Below, piece after piece: positions 17,936-26,522 of a stretch of DNA of 64,000 bases. The notes under the pieces were generated by a model. That model saw only the letters and a list, made by a program, of their open reading frames with translations. It was not told where the DNA came from and did no database searches. Source of the DNA: Pseudobacteroides cellulosolvens ATCC 35603 = DSM 2933 (GTDB taxonomy: Bacteria > Bacillota > Clostridia > Acetivibrionales > DSM-2933); assembly GCF_001262605.1 (NCBI RefSeq), contig NZ_LGTC01000001.1, positions 5,404,001-5,468,000 on the forward strand, given 5' to 3'. Positions within the stretch are counted from its first letter, which is position 1, and the number at the start of each line of letters is the position of its first letter. The translations under genes and the position numbers were made by a program.

Positions 17936-19876
17936 TTGAAATTCTTATTGAAGATGGTCATATCTTTTGCTGTTATAATGATGGTTTTCGGATCGGTTTT
18001 AGGGTATTTCCTATACTCAAACTCTGTAAAATTGGTATCTCAAACTATAGGAATTCAAGCAAAGAATGTAGCACAGTCTGCTGCAAACACATTGAATATG
18101 GACGAGATTGAAAAAGTAATAAACCGCACAAAGCTTATGAAGGACCCAAAAAGAGAATACTCTGACATTATAGAAATGCCGGAATACCAAAGTATTAGGA
18201 CACAACTATTTAACTATAAAAAAACTTATGGAATTAAGTTTATATATATCATGACAAGAAATACTGAAGGAAAAAACATATATGTCATAGATGGTTTTCC
18301 TCTCAACTACAGCGGAAGCGATATTTCGTTGCCTGGAGAAATTGAAAATGTCTCCTACAAGTACTTAGATCAAGCCTTTGATCAGCATAAAATGTATGTG
18401 GGAGATCTGACTATTGATAAACAATGGGGAGCAAATGTTGCTACATATGTCCCTTTAAACAATAATTCCGGAAAATTTATAGGCCTTCTGGCAGTAGATA
18501 TTGATGCTGAGGAAGTATATATTTTTATGCAAAATAGCAGGAATGAAATGGCCTTGTTCACTTTCGGTGCTATATTCATTGCAATAATTATTTCTTACTT
18601 AATATCTAGATTTCTGCTAAATCCCTTAAAAATACTTACAAAGACTGTTAAAAAGGTACAGGAAGGAGATTTGTCCGTCAGATCAGACATTGATTCGCAC
18701 GATGAAATCGGTGACCTGAGCAGTGCATTTGACGACATGGTAAGCGTGTTTTATGATAATAAGTTTTCAATTGACAAGCTGATTACAGAATTATCAAAGG
18801 CCCAAACCATGGCTGAATTGGAACACTCTATAATTATGGAAGTAAAAAATATTTTAAAAATTAAATCTATAAGTATATTGGATTTTTGCGGATCCAAGCT
18901 GGACTTTTCCAATAACAAGGATATGGATGCATTCGCCATTGCTGCAACTAACAACTTTTTAAAGGACAAAACCTTAAAACTTCAATTAGGTGATATCCTT
19001 ACTATGGAAAAAGGTTATATAGTATTTATCGGAAGGGCCAATAACATACATAAATTGCTTTGGTTTGATTTACATTCTTCAAAAATCAGCCAGCGTGAGA
19101 GATTATCTTTACAATTATTATCCAGGTATACTGCAATATATTATGAAAACCTTATTCTTATAGATGAAATGTCCAAAAAAATAATTGATTTCAAGGAAGA
19201 GAAAGATATTCCTATCTGGATCAGCAAGCTCTTCCTTCAAATATCCGAAAACGAGAGAAAAAGGCTTGCATCCGACCTGCACGATGAAGTATTGCAGGAT
19301 ATAATACGAACCAAAAAAACTGTCAGCAACCTTATTGACAGCGGAAAATTTGAAAAGGAACATTTAGTATCAACGCTTAAGAATCTTGAAAATGATATAA
19401 GCAATAACATATATTTAATAAGGCAAACCTGCAGCGAGCTGCTCCCTACTTTCTTATCCGAACAGGGAATTGCCAGTGCTTTGGAATCCTACTTTAGAAA
19501 AGTACAACTAAAGTCAAATATAAACATTAATTTTGAAGTGTTTAATCTAAACACCCAACTGGATTTTGAAGAAACACTTGCAATATACAGAGTCGTTCAA
19601 GAGCTGGTCAATAATGCAGTGTCCCATTCAAAAGCTTCAGACATTGATATTATGCTTAAGCAGGATCAGGGAAATTTTATCCTTTATTACAGTGACAATG
19701 GAATAGGAGTTGACCTGGACGAAAAAATTGACACATCAAAACATCTTGGATTCCAGGGAATTCAGGAAAGAATAAAACTTCTTAATGGCAATACAACTTT
19801 CCGATCAGAACCAGGTTATGGCCTGGAAGTTTCATTTCAGTTTCCAATTAAAAACATATTGGCACTTCAAATGTAA
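17936..19876 (+). CDS. DegS/ComP-class sensor histidine kinase
   Basis: Protein of 646 residues from the TTG at 17936, which has GGGGGG six bases upstream; an in-frame TTG at 17906 has none. Order: membrane helix 1, extracellular sensor domain (~190 residues), membrane helix 2 (LFTFGAIFIAIIISYLISRF), a HAMP domain, a GAF-like region, HisKA_3 (ERKRLASDLHDEVLQDI, phospho-His in LHDE), and HATPase (VQELVNNAVSHSKA, DNGIGVD, GFQGIQERI). This class pairs with NarL/LuxR regulators such as the one at 12856-13494. The gene is followed by a long palindrome and promoter module 2. Confidence 0.92.
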   Translation: MKFLLKMVISFAVIMMVFGSVLGYFLYSNSVKLVSQTIGIQAKNVAQSAANTLNMDEIEKVINRTKLMKDPKREYSDIIEMPEYQSIRTQLFNYKKTYGIKFIYIMTRNTEGKNIYVIDGFPLNYSGSDISLPGEIENVSYKYLDQAFDQHKMYVGDLTIDKQWGANVATYVPLNNNSGKFIGLLAVDIDAEEVYIFMQNSRNEMALFTFGAIFIAIIISYLISRFLLNPLKILTKTVKKVQEGDLSVRSDIDSHDEIGDLSSAFDDMVSVFYDNKFSIDKLITELSKAQTMAELEHSIIMEVKNILKIKSISILDFCGSKLDFSNNKDMDAFAIAATNNFLKDKTLKLQLGDILTMEKGYIVFIGRANNIHKLLWFDLHSSKISQRERLSLQLLSRYTAIYYENLILIDEMSKKIIDFKEEKDIPIWISKLFLQISENERKRLASDLHDEVLQDIIRTKKTVSNLIDSGKFEKEHLVSTLKNLENDISNNIYLIRQTCSELLPTFLSEQGIASALESYFRKVQLKSNININFEVFNLNTQLDFEETLAIYRVVQELVNNAVSHSKASDIDIMLKQDQGNFILYYSDNGIGVDLDEKIDTSKHLGFQGIQERIKLLNGNTTFRSEPGYGLEVSFQFPIKNILALQM

Positions 19877-19896
19877 GATTAGCGTCACTTTTCGTA

Positions 19897-19945
19897 TATA
19901 TATGCGTGATACCGCAAAGATAAATTGCGGTATCACGCATATATA
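19897..19945. repeat. 21-bp perfect palindrome containing CCGCAA/TTGCGG
   Basis: Perfect 21-base arms (19897-19917 and 19925-19945) around a 7-base loop AGATAAA; the inner arms read ACCGCAA..TTGCGGT. It lies 20 bases past the kinase stop and could fold as its terminator, although no immediate T run follows. Its core matches the operator palindrome of promoter module 1, and its distance to the following -35 is also similar. Confidence 0.85.
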
Positions 19946-19955
19946 CTTTGTTGGT

Positions 19956-20013
19956 TTTTTGCGGAAAATAGCACAAAGTTTTCGGTGACCAAAGAAGTTT
20001 TATATGTTATATT
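19956..20013 (+). promoter_or_regulatory. Promoter module 2 (near copy of module 1)
   Basis: TTTTTGCGGAAAATA (19956-19970), then CACA and CGGTGACC with the -35 GTGACC (19985-19990), a 17-base spacer and -10 TATATT (20008-20013). Aligned to 13636-13693 there are no gaps, and the half-site, CACA, CGGTGAC, ATGTTATATTT and spacer length are all kept. No protein gene follows; the expected transcript runs into the structured region 20020-20326. Confidence 0.7.
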
Positions 20014-20019
20014 TTAATC

Positions 20020-20326
20020 ATTGGAGATCTTCTTTTAATCAACACCACCTACAGCCATTTGATGAAATTATAGTAACTGCGATAAGCTTTGAAATAAAAA
20101 TATGAAATTAATGATCACCTTTAATATGTATAAGATATTTTTAATTTTAAAAAACTTTGTGAAAACCTAGGTGGTGTTGTACTTAAACAATTAATCCATA
20201 TTAATTTTCAATTTTAATCAGTCCTATGAATTGAAAATTATATTGAAGCCAAACATACTATTTACTCATGACCTGTTTTCCCCAGCTGCTCAAATAATTT
20301 GAAACAATATTTAGCAGCTGGTTTTT
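20020..20326 (+). ncRNA. Candidate regulatory RNA from promoter module 2
   Basis: From the predicted start about seven bases after the -10, roughly 305 bases run to a good terminator (20282-20326). No frame with a ribosome site is present. A perfect 12-base inverted repeat, CAACACCACCTA (20040-20051) and TAGGTGGTGTTG (20168-20179), would close a 116-base domain. Promoter, closing stem and terminator together suggest a small RNA under the TTGCGG-binding regulator. No known RNA family is recognised. The inverted repeat could alternatively be the ends of a small mobile element, but no target duplication is seen. Confidence 0.45.
20282..20326 (+). terminator. Intrinsic terminator of the candidate RNA
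   Basis: CCAGCTGCT pairs with AGCAGCTGG (9 base pairs, further weak pairs inside), followed directly by six T. Confidence 0.85.
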
Positions 20327-20418
20327 TCTATGCACAGGAAAGTGCTACCAATGCAAGCAGCAAAGTCCCGATAGTCTTTACAATGGACTTTCAATTATAG
20401 TTCCTCATACATCAAAAC

Positions 20419-20441
20419 TTAAAGGAGGCCTTTCAGCCTCC
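20419..20441 (-). terminator. Terminator of the small-peptide genes
   Basis: Hairpin GGAGGC/GCCTCC with a 6-base loop, followed on the minus strand by TTTAAGTTTT, 22 bases past the 20463 stop. Confidence 0.7.
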
Positions 20442-20462
20442 CTAACTTTTATATGTATATTT

Positions 20463-20585
20463 TTAGCACTTAAAGCCATAACCGCCGAAAAATCCAGGGC
20501 ACAGGCAAATAAAAACAATTATAAGAATAATAATCCATATCCATTCATTTCCACAGCCAAATCCAAAACTTCTATCATCAGACAT
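20463..20585 (-). CDS. 40-residue single-span membrane peptide
   Basis: Frame ATG-TAA of 40 codons with AAAGGAG upstream. It starts MSDDRSFGFGCGNEWIW, then has a hydrophobic span (IIILIIVFICLC), and ends with a Gly/Tyr/Phe-rich CPGFFGGYGFKC tail. It is a paralogue of the next gene upstream (shared MSD start, an aromatic/Gly stretch, one span, Cys after the span). The type resembles the small Gly-rich YjcZ/sporulation-associated membrane peptides of Firmicutes, but I cannot assign it firmly. Confidence 0.6.
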   Translation of the reverse strand: MSDDRSFGFGCGNEWIWIIILIIVFICLCPGFFGGYGFKC

Positions 20586-20615
20586 TTTCAAGCACTCCTT
20601 TCAACATCAACTCTA

Positions 20616-20750
20616 TTAGCAATTTTCTACAGGACTAACCGGACTATAACCCCACTTAGGTCTGCAGTAGAAGATAAGTAAGAAAAGAATTATAAACCAA
20701 AGTATTTCATCGTTATCAAAAATTCCTCCACAAAATTTACCATCTGACAT
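20616..20750 (-). CDS. 44-residue single-span membrane peptide
   Basis: Frame of 44 codons with a strong AAAGGAGAT site. It starts MSDGKFCGGIFDNDEILW, has one hydrophobic span (FIILFLLIFYC), then a short polar tail ending in Cys. It is tandem to and similar in plan to the 40-residue peptide, 30 bases upstream of it and in the same transcript, both ended by the terminator at 20419. Function unknown. Confidence 0.6.
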   Translation of the reverse strand: MSDGKFCGGIFDNDEILWFIILFLLIFYCRPKWGYSPVSPVENC

Positions 20751-20827
20751 TGAGTTATCTCCTTTCAAAATGAGATTTGATTCAGTTATATAATATTACT
20801 GAATCAAGATTTTTGTTACAATCTCAT

Positions 20828-22072
20828 TTATTCCTTAAAGTTGTAACCAATCCTAAGATCACTTTTGTCTTTAGCCCAGTCAGCCATAGGTTTAGGCAGC
20901 TTTTGTGCATAATTGCTATCGTTTGTATAATATAAAATACTACTGTCATCAATTACAGCAGCATAGATATGCTTATCAGAGATAACATAAAAGCAGTATC
21001 CTGACATCCCCCTCAGAATTGAAGCACCTGCACTGACTTTCTTTCCGTCCAGTTCAACGTCAGAGTAATCGGCATATGCAGTATAGTTTATGAATGTTTC
21101 ATACTTATTTCCAACAAGCTTTTTAAAAACATCATCCATTTCCTTTGTCTTTACAATTCCAACTTCTTGGGCTGTAGGCATTTTAATTTTTACTTTTTCC
21201 TTTGTATATTCCGAATCGAAGTTAACCCCAAATCCGCAATAATAACTATAATCATTGGATTTCAAGTGCAGTAAATTATTTTTATATGTAAATTCGTAAA
21301 ATACATTTTCCTTTTTATCTTCTTGTGATGTCATATCAGAAAATACTGTTATGGCACTATTACCCTTTACCATAGCAACGCCTTCCAACTCTCCCGAGTT
21401 GGCACCGCTATTTGCATATATTTTATAGTATATCAAATCATCAAATAATGCCTTAATTTCTGCACCAGCACCGCTAAAATAGCTAGTTCCTTTTCCATTC
21501 CAATGCCCATCATAATTCTTAACTGCTTTACCCGGTAATTTTGGAGACGCTATATTTGCTCCTTCTCTTATAAGATAAAACGGTAAGACAGCTTTATCGG
21601 TTATAAAGCATCCCTGTAAATAATCTTCTGATCTTAATAAAACCTGGATTTCTCCTTTATTGGCTGTATCTTCTGTTAAGCGTAAAGTTTTTATGTCCTT
21701 TATATTATTATCAACTTCGCCACTTAGTTTAATGTTGGTTTTATACTTGTCGTAATAATAAACACCTGTAACTTTATCACCTAAAATATCAATTTTTGCA
21801 TGAATTTTAGCATTACCAACAGAACCCCAGTACCATTCGCTTGCTGCTTCTGGACTCTTTGTTACAGCAGGCCGCTTGCTGGAAGCTTCATGTTTGTTAT
21901 CAGCAGTTGGTTGACCCTGAGACTCAATTGTTGCAGTTGGTATCGAACCTACAGTTGCCAAGGTATTTTGCGGATTTTGGCTTGCTTGTTGTGATCCGCT
22001 ATTTTCAGAGCAACCAGCAAACATTAATACGCTGCATATTAAAGTAATTATCAAACAATTTAACTTTTTCAT
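20828..22072 (-). CDS. Secreted lipoprotein, function unknown
   Basis: Protein of 414 residues starting at MKKLNCLIITL; the ATG at 22072 has GTGAGGT at proper spacing, and a GTG 12 bases earlier lies inside that site. The lipobox LMFAGC predicts lipidation at Cys near residue 21. A Ser/Gln/Pro-rich spacer follows (to about residue 75), then ~330 residues of beta-rich sequence with a repeated plan of short strands (WYWGSVGNAKIHAKIDILGD, then HWNGKGTSYFSGAGAEIKAL). No enzyme motif is seen. It is preceded by an AT-rich gap and shares no operon with the small peptides. Confidence 0.7.
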   Translation of the reverse strand: MKKLNCLIITLICSVLMFAGCSENSGSQQASQNPQNTLATVGSIPTATIESQGQPTADNKHEASSKRPAVTKSPEAASEWYWGSVGNAKIHAKIDILGDKVTGVYYYDKYKTNIKLSGEVDNNIKDIKTLRLTEDTANKGEIQVLLRSEDYLQGCFITDKAVLPFYLIREGANIASPKLPGKAVKNYDGHWNGKGTSYFSGAGAEIKALFDDLIYYKIYANSGANSGELEGVAMVKGNSAITVFSDMTSQEDKKENVFYEFTYKNNLLHLKSNDYSYYCGFGVNFDSEYTKEKVKIKMPTAQEVGIVKTKEMDDVFKKLVGNKYETFINYTAYADYSDVELDGKKVSAGASILRGMSGYCFYVISDKHIYAAVIDDSSILYYTNDSNYAQKLPKPMADWAKDKSDLRIGYNFKE

Positions 22073-22185
22073 CAAATACCTCACTATTAATTTAAGTGCT
22101 AATTTACTTAATCATAATATATGATAAATGGAGTAAAATCAAGGAAGTCAGTACTCAATACATATTCCAACTATTTTTATACACA

Positions 22186-22241
22186 AAAAATACACCCCAT
22201 AGGATAAGCAGCAAAACACCTATCTATGAGGTATGTATTTT
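22186..22241 (-). terminator. Terminator of the ammonium channel gene
   Basis: On the minus strand AAAAATACA and CCTCATAG pair with CTATGGGG and TGTATTTTTT around a loop of about 20 bases, ending in a T6 tract. It lies 55 bases past the stop of the gene at 22297, and its near symmetry may let it act from both sides. Confidence 0.75.
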
Positions 22242-22296
22242 TATAAGTTTTATTTATATTAAAAGTGTAAAATCTATCAACTTTTAACTTTTTTGT

Positions 22297-23463
22297 TTAC
22301 TCAACTATAAACTCATCTTTATCTTCATAAACCAGCTGTTTCTTACCTGTGGCTTTTATAATAAATCCTGCTATACTACCGCTTACAAAAGCGAGTACAA
22401 CAGTAATCAATATTCCTGCCACTTGGGCTGTAATTATACCAGGCTTTATAAATATTGCCAGGGTACCTCCAAGAAGACCGGGCATACCATGCAGGTTGTG
22501 AACACCACAAGTATCAACACCTTTTAAGATAGCTTGCAGTTTGGGCTGAATAAATACATACCCAACAACACATAAAGTACCTGCCAATACACCTATTCCA
22601 AATGCACCTGGTGCCGATACAACATTACAGGTCGCACCAATAGCAACACCACCTGCTAGAGCAGCATTAGCAATATCTGCAATAGATGTCTTGCCTTTTC
22701 TGAATATTGTACTTGCAATATATGTAATAAGAGTCGCACCGCACAAAGATAATATTGTGTTTATAACTGTTTTGGGCATATCTTCATGAGGCACTATTGC
22801 ACTACAGAAGCTTGGCCAGAAAACCCACAGAACCATAGAACCAAGCATTGAGAATCTATCTGAAGTTTCATCGCTTTCAATTGCTTTATCTCTGTCATTT
22901 GCAGCAGTTAGTGCAATTGTCAGGCCTAACCCAAAATAAGCACCGAAAGCATGAATTATTATTGAACCTGCAGAATCAAAAAATCCTTTTGTTATATCAA
23001 GACCACCATCTAGTACAAGCCATTCATTTATCATATAGACCGGTACAATTATAATAGCCAGGATAGCATATTGATAGACACGCAGTCTTCCAAGTACTGC
23101 TCCCATTGCAATTAAAGCCGCAGCACATGCAAACTCTGCCAAAAGAAGTGCATTGATACTATCTGCCGAAATAGGTTCCTTGGATATGACCCCAGTAGAA
23201 CGGAGCAAAAGATATAACGGCAAACCCGCACCTACAACCAGGAATGTCCCGGTAGTTGCACTGTATCCGTACTTCTTTACAAACACCATTAAAAATCCAA
23301 AACCAATCAGTAACATTGCCAGAATGTTGATAGAAAAGTTGTATTGCTCTACCTGCCTCAATCCATCATTAACAACAGATCCATTCTCAGAGGCAAAAGC
23401 CTGCAACGGCATTAAAACTGCAGCACAGCAGCTTAATACATAAAGCCAGAATTTCTTTTTCAA
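22297..23463 (-). CDS. Rh-type ammonium channel (Amt/Rh superfamily)
   Basis: Protein of 388 residues from a TTG at 23463 with AAGGGGAGA upstream. An N-terminal signal-like helix is followed by eleven membrane spans. The Rh-subfamily signature is present, with FFDSAGSIIIHAFGAYFGL, and the second pore histidine is in GVHNLHGMPGLLGG; together these give the twin-His pore that conducts NH3. Bacterial Amt proteins normally carry other residues here, so this is closer to Rh50-like proteins. No glnK follows, unlike typical amtB operons. Function is ammonia or possibly CO2/methylammonium passage. Confidence 0.88.
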   Translation of the reverse strand: MKKKFWLYVLSCCAAVLMPLQAFASENGSVVNDGLRQVEQYNFSINILAMLLIGFGFLMVFVKKYGYSATTGTFLVVGAGLPLYLLLRSTGVISKEPISADSINALLLAEFACAAALIAMGAVLGRLRVYQYAILAIIIVPVYMINEWLVLDGGLDITKGFFDSAGSIIIHAFGAYFGLGLTIALTAANDRDKAIESDETSDRFSMLGSMVLWVFWPSFCSAIVPHEDMPKTVINTILSLCGATLITYIASTIFRKGKTSIADIANAALAGGVAIGATCNVVSAPGAFGIGVLAGTLCVVGYVFIQPKLQAILKGVDTCGVHNLHGMPGLLGGTLAIFIKPGIITAQVAGILITVVLAFVSGSIAGFIIKATGKKQLVYEDKDEFIVE

Positions 23464-23684
23464 TTTTATCTCCCCTTCGGAATATATTACACCTGATATG
23501 CGACGCTGCATAAAAAGAAGTGCTATTGATTACTGACCCCATTGCCAGCACTACAGCATTATATTACAGCATCATATTTATTTCAATATTAAAATACTAG
23601 GATTAACGAAAATTCCCATAAATTTAGAGCATTGAAACGCCGGTAATAAATGATTATATTATTACATGAGCAACTGTTCATATA

Positions 23685-23713
23685 TTGACTTTATCAATTT
23701 GACATAGTAAAAT
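23685..23713 (+). promoter_or_regulatory. Promoter of the cadC-cadA operon
   Basis: TTGACT (23685-23690), 17-base spacer, TAAAAT (23708-23713). The operator palindrome at 23728 lies just downstream, well placed for repression. Confidence 0.6.
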
Positions 23714-23727
23714 AATAATATAACATA

Positions 23728-23741
23728 TGAATAATTATTCA
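23728..23741. promoter_or_regulatory. ArsR/SmtB-type operator for cadC-cadA
   Basis: Perfect palindrome TGAATAA-TTATTCA inside ATATGAAT..ATTCA, the shape of CzrA/SmtB/CadC operators. A weaker related site (TGAGCAACTGTTCA) lies at about 23667-23680. Binding would be by the CadC-like protein encoded 77 bases downstream. Confidence 0.6.
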
Positions 23742-23817
23742 AGTGTTCATGTTGCACATGGTACCTATGAAAATGATATTCACTAAAATACTTCATATTG
23801 TTGAGAGGAGTGGAAAT

Positions 23818-24185
23818 ATGGCTGATAATAAAAACTTTGCAGACAAATGCGATTGCAGTGTCATACACCAAGACATTGTGAATAAAGTAAAGGAAAAGAT
23901 GCCAGGCGAAGAAAACCTTTACGACCTTGCAGAACTCTTTAAGGTTTTCGGTGATACAACCAGAATTAAGATACTCTGGGCATTGGCAGAGTCCGATATG
24001 TGTGTTTGTGATATTGCAGTGCTGCTGAACATGACACAATCTGCAATATCTCATCAGTTAAGAGTTCTGAAACAATCCAGGCTAGTAAAAAACAGAAAGG
24101 AAGGCAAGATTGTTTTTACTCACTTGATGATGAGCATGTAAAGCAAATATTTGACCAAGGTCTGGTTCATATTAATGAAAAATAG
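23818..24185 (+). pseudogene. cadC: CadC-like ArsR-family metal repressor, frameshifted near the C-terminus
   Basis: From the ATG at 23818 (GAGAGGAG site) the protein has an N-terminal Cys pair (CDC), a helix leading to VFGDTTRIKILWAL, CVCD metal-binding Cys residues and the recognition helix TQSAISHQLRVLKQ. As read, the frame stops at 24139-24141. One extra base in the T5 run near 24113 would restore YSLDDEHVKQIF.. to the TAG at 24183, giving the expected family C-terminus. One missing base is therefore the likely cause. It would repress cadA and release on Cd/Zn/Pb. Confidence 0.88.
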
Positions 24186-24218
24186 TTAATTTGGTTCTAT
24201 GAAAGAGGGGGGGTAAAC

Positions 24219-26354
24219 ATGGGGGTTGCAAGTGAAAAAATACTAACTAACCGGAAGTACATATACTTTTCCGGTCTGCACTGTGCTGATTGTGCAGCAA
24301 AAATAGAAAACGAAGTAAACCGTATAAATGGTGTCAAATCTGCCAGCTTGGACTTCGTATCTCAAAAGCTTACCATAGATGCAATTGATAAAAACAACTT
24401 ACATGATATAGTTCAGCAAGCAGCAGAAATTGCAGTAAGTATTGAGCCTGATATCCAAATTATTAACAATGAAAATACTAATGAAAATCCAAACGAAGCA
24501 AGAACTTTAAAAACCAAAAAGGAATGGCTGAAAAGAACCGCATTTGGTTTGGGTGCACTACTTTTTGCAGTTGCCGTTTTTATAGACTTTCCTTTCTGGG
24601 CCCAGTTAAGCCTTTACGTTGCAAGCTATCTCTTAGTGGGTAGTGAAGTAGTTCTAAGAGCATTTAAAAATATACTTAAAGGCCGGGTGTTTGATGAAAA
24701 CTTTTTGATGAGCATTGCAACCATTGGTGCTTTTGCCATAGGTGAGTACCCTGAAGGTGTTGCAGTAATGCTTTTCTACCAGGTGGGTGAATTCTTCCAG
24801 GATGCAGCCGTTAACCGTTCAAGAAAATCCATAACTGCTTTAATGGATATCCGCCCTGACTTTGCCAATTTAAAGGTTGGCGATGAATTACAAAGGGTCT
24901 CACCCGAGCAAGTCAAAATAGGGGATAAAATTGTTGTCAAGGCGGGAGAAAAAATACCGCTTGATGGAGTAGTAATAGATGGCAGATCAACACTTGATAC
25001 TTCCGCACTAACCGGTGAATCCCTTTTGAGGAATGCTGTACCCGGAGATGAGGTATTATCGGGCTCAATTAATAAAAACGGACTTCTAACTATCAATGTC
25101 ACAAAAGCTTTCGGAGAATCTACCGTTTCAAAAATACTTGATCTTGTACAAAATGCAAGCAGCAAAAAGGCTGTTACTGAGAACTTTATTACAAAATTCG
25201 CAAGGTATTATACGCCTTTTGTAGTGTTTGCAGCGGCTGCCCTGGCAGTTATACCTCCACTCGTAATACCAGGCAGTTCATTTTCCGAATGGATAAACAG
25301 GGCTCTGGTTTTTCTGGTAGTCTCCTGCCCATGTGCATTGGTTGTATCCATACCCCTAAGCTTTTTCGGCGGTATTGGAGGTGCTTCCAAAAACGGTATC
25401 TTAATAAAGGGCGGCAATTTCCTTGAGGCTTTAAACAACGTAGACACCATCGTGTTTGACAAAACTGGTACATTAACAAAAGGTGTATTCAATGTAACAA
25501 ACATAACAAGCAAAAGTTCCATAACAGAATCTAAAATCCTTGAATATGCCGCGTTGGCAGAAAGCTACTCAAACCATCCGATAGCTCTTTCCATACTTAA
25601 GGCCTATGAAAAGGAAGTTGATAAAACTAAGATTTCCAACTACGAAGAGGTAGCAGGAAACGGTATCAGGGCCAATATTGAAGGAAAAAACATCGTTATT
25701 GGAAATACCAAGTTGATGGCAAAGGAAAACATATCTTTTGAAGAAATAGATACCTTTGGTACAGTAATACACATGAGTATTGAAGGAAGTTACGCAGGAT
25801 ATATTATAATATCGGACGAAATAAAACCTGACAGCAAAAAAGCCTTAAAAGAATTAAAAAGCCTTGGTGTTAAAAGTCTGGTAATGCTCACAGGAGACAG
25901 TAAATCTGCAGGTGAAAAAATAGGTAATGAAATCGGGATGGATCAAATATATACAGAACTTCTGCCTCATGAGAAGGTAGAAAAGTTGGAAATGCTTGAT
26001 ATCAAAAAAACTACTGCCGGAAAACTAGTTTTCGTTGGAGACGGCATAAACGATGCTCCAGTGTTGGCCCGGGCTGATGTAGGAGTTGCAATGGGAGGAT
26101 TAGGTTCTGATGCCGCTATAGAAGCAGCTGATATTGTACTGATGACAGATGAGCCCTTAAAACTTGTAAGTGCTGTCAAGATAGCTAGAAGAACTCGTAA
26201 TATAGTGTGGCAAAACATAATATTTGCTATGGCTGTAAAAGGTATTATCCTTCTTTTAGGTGCAGGCGGTATAGCAACTATGTGGGAAGCTGTTTTTGGA
26301 GATGTTGGGGTCGCAGTAATTGCAATCTTAAATGCAATGCGTGTTTATAAGTAG
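24219..26354 (+). CDS. cadA: Cd/Zn/Pb-exporting P1B-type ATPase
   Basis: Protein of 711 residues. An N-terminal HMA domain carries a GLHCADC metal site (Cys residues near 22 and 25). About eight membrane helices are present with the CPC ion-path motif in VSCPCALVVS. The actuator has TGES, the phosphorylation site is DKTGTLTKG, the N domain HP-type motif is in SNHPIA, and the hinge is GDGINDAPVL. These define the Zn/Cd/Pb (CadA/ZntA) class rather than copper pumps. It follows cadC by 33 bases with a GGGGGGG site and is co-transcribed, so metal-induced through CadC. Confidence 0.95.
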   Translation: MGVASEKILTNRKYIYFSGLHCADCAAKIENEVNRINGVKSASLDFVSQKLTIDAIDKNNLHDIVQQAAEIAVSIEPDIQIINNENTNENPNEARTLKTKKEWLKRTAFGLGALLFAVAVFIDFPFWAQLSLYVASYLLVGSEVVLRAFKNILKGRVFDENFLMSIATIGAFAIGEYPEGVAVMLFYQVGEFFQDAAVNRSRKSITALMDIRPDFANLKVGDELQRVSPEQVKIGDKIVVKAGEKIPLDGVVIDGRSTLDTSALTGESLLRNAVPGDEVLSGSINKNGLLTINVTKAFGESTVSKILDLVQNASSKKAVTENFITKFARYYTPFVVFAAAALAVIPPLVIPGSSFSEWINRALVFLVVSCPCALVVSIPLSFFGGIGGASKNGILIKGGNFLEALNNVDTIVFDKTGTLTKGVFNVTNITSKSSITESKILEYAALAESYSNHPIALSILKAYEKEVDKTKISNYEEVAGNGIRANIEGKNIVIGNTKLMAKENISFEEIDTFGTVIHMSIEGSYAGYIIISDEIKPDSKKALKELKSLGVKSLVMLTGDSKSAGEKIGNEIGMDQIYTELLPHEKVEKLEMLDIKKTTAGKLVFVGDGINDAPVLARADVGVAMGGLGSDAAIEAADIVLMTDEPLKLVSAVKIARRTRNIVWQNIIFAMAVKGIILLLGAGGIATMWEAVFGDVGVAVIAILNAMRVYK

Positions 26355-26448
26355 AAGGTAACTTAGGATCAAAACTTTTGTCTATATGCTTACTTAGCAG
26401 ACCTACACCTTAATAAATAAGACACTTTAATTTGGGGATACAAGATTA

Positions 26449-26487
26449 AAGCGGCCTCCGAGGCTTAAAACCTTTGAGGCCGTTTTA
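26449..26487. terminator. Bidirectional terminator between cadA and the MFS gene
   Basis: CGGCCTC (26453-26459) pairs with GAGGCCG (26477-26483), with an inner AGG/CCT and A/T tails on both sides, between convergent genes. Confidence 0.65.
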
Positions 26488-26522
26488 AAATTGATTTTAC
26501 ACAAAATTTATATATAAATAAG

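Noticed and set aside
20102-20170. 22-codon frame inside the candidate RNA (signalling-peptide idea)
   Set aside because: No ribosome binding site and biased AT composition; not supported as a peptide gene.
20040-20179. 12-base inverted repeats as ends of a MITE
   Set aside because: No target-site duplication seen and they lie between a promoter and terminator in a sensible RNA layout; kept only as an alternative.
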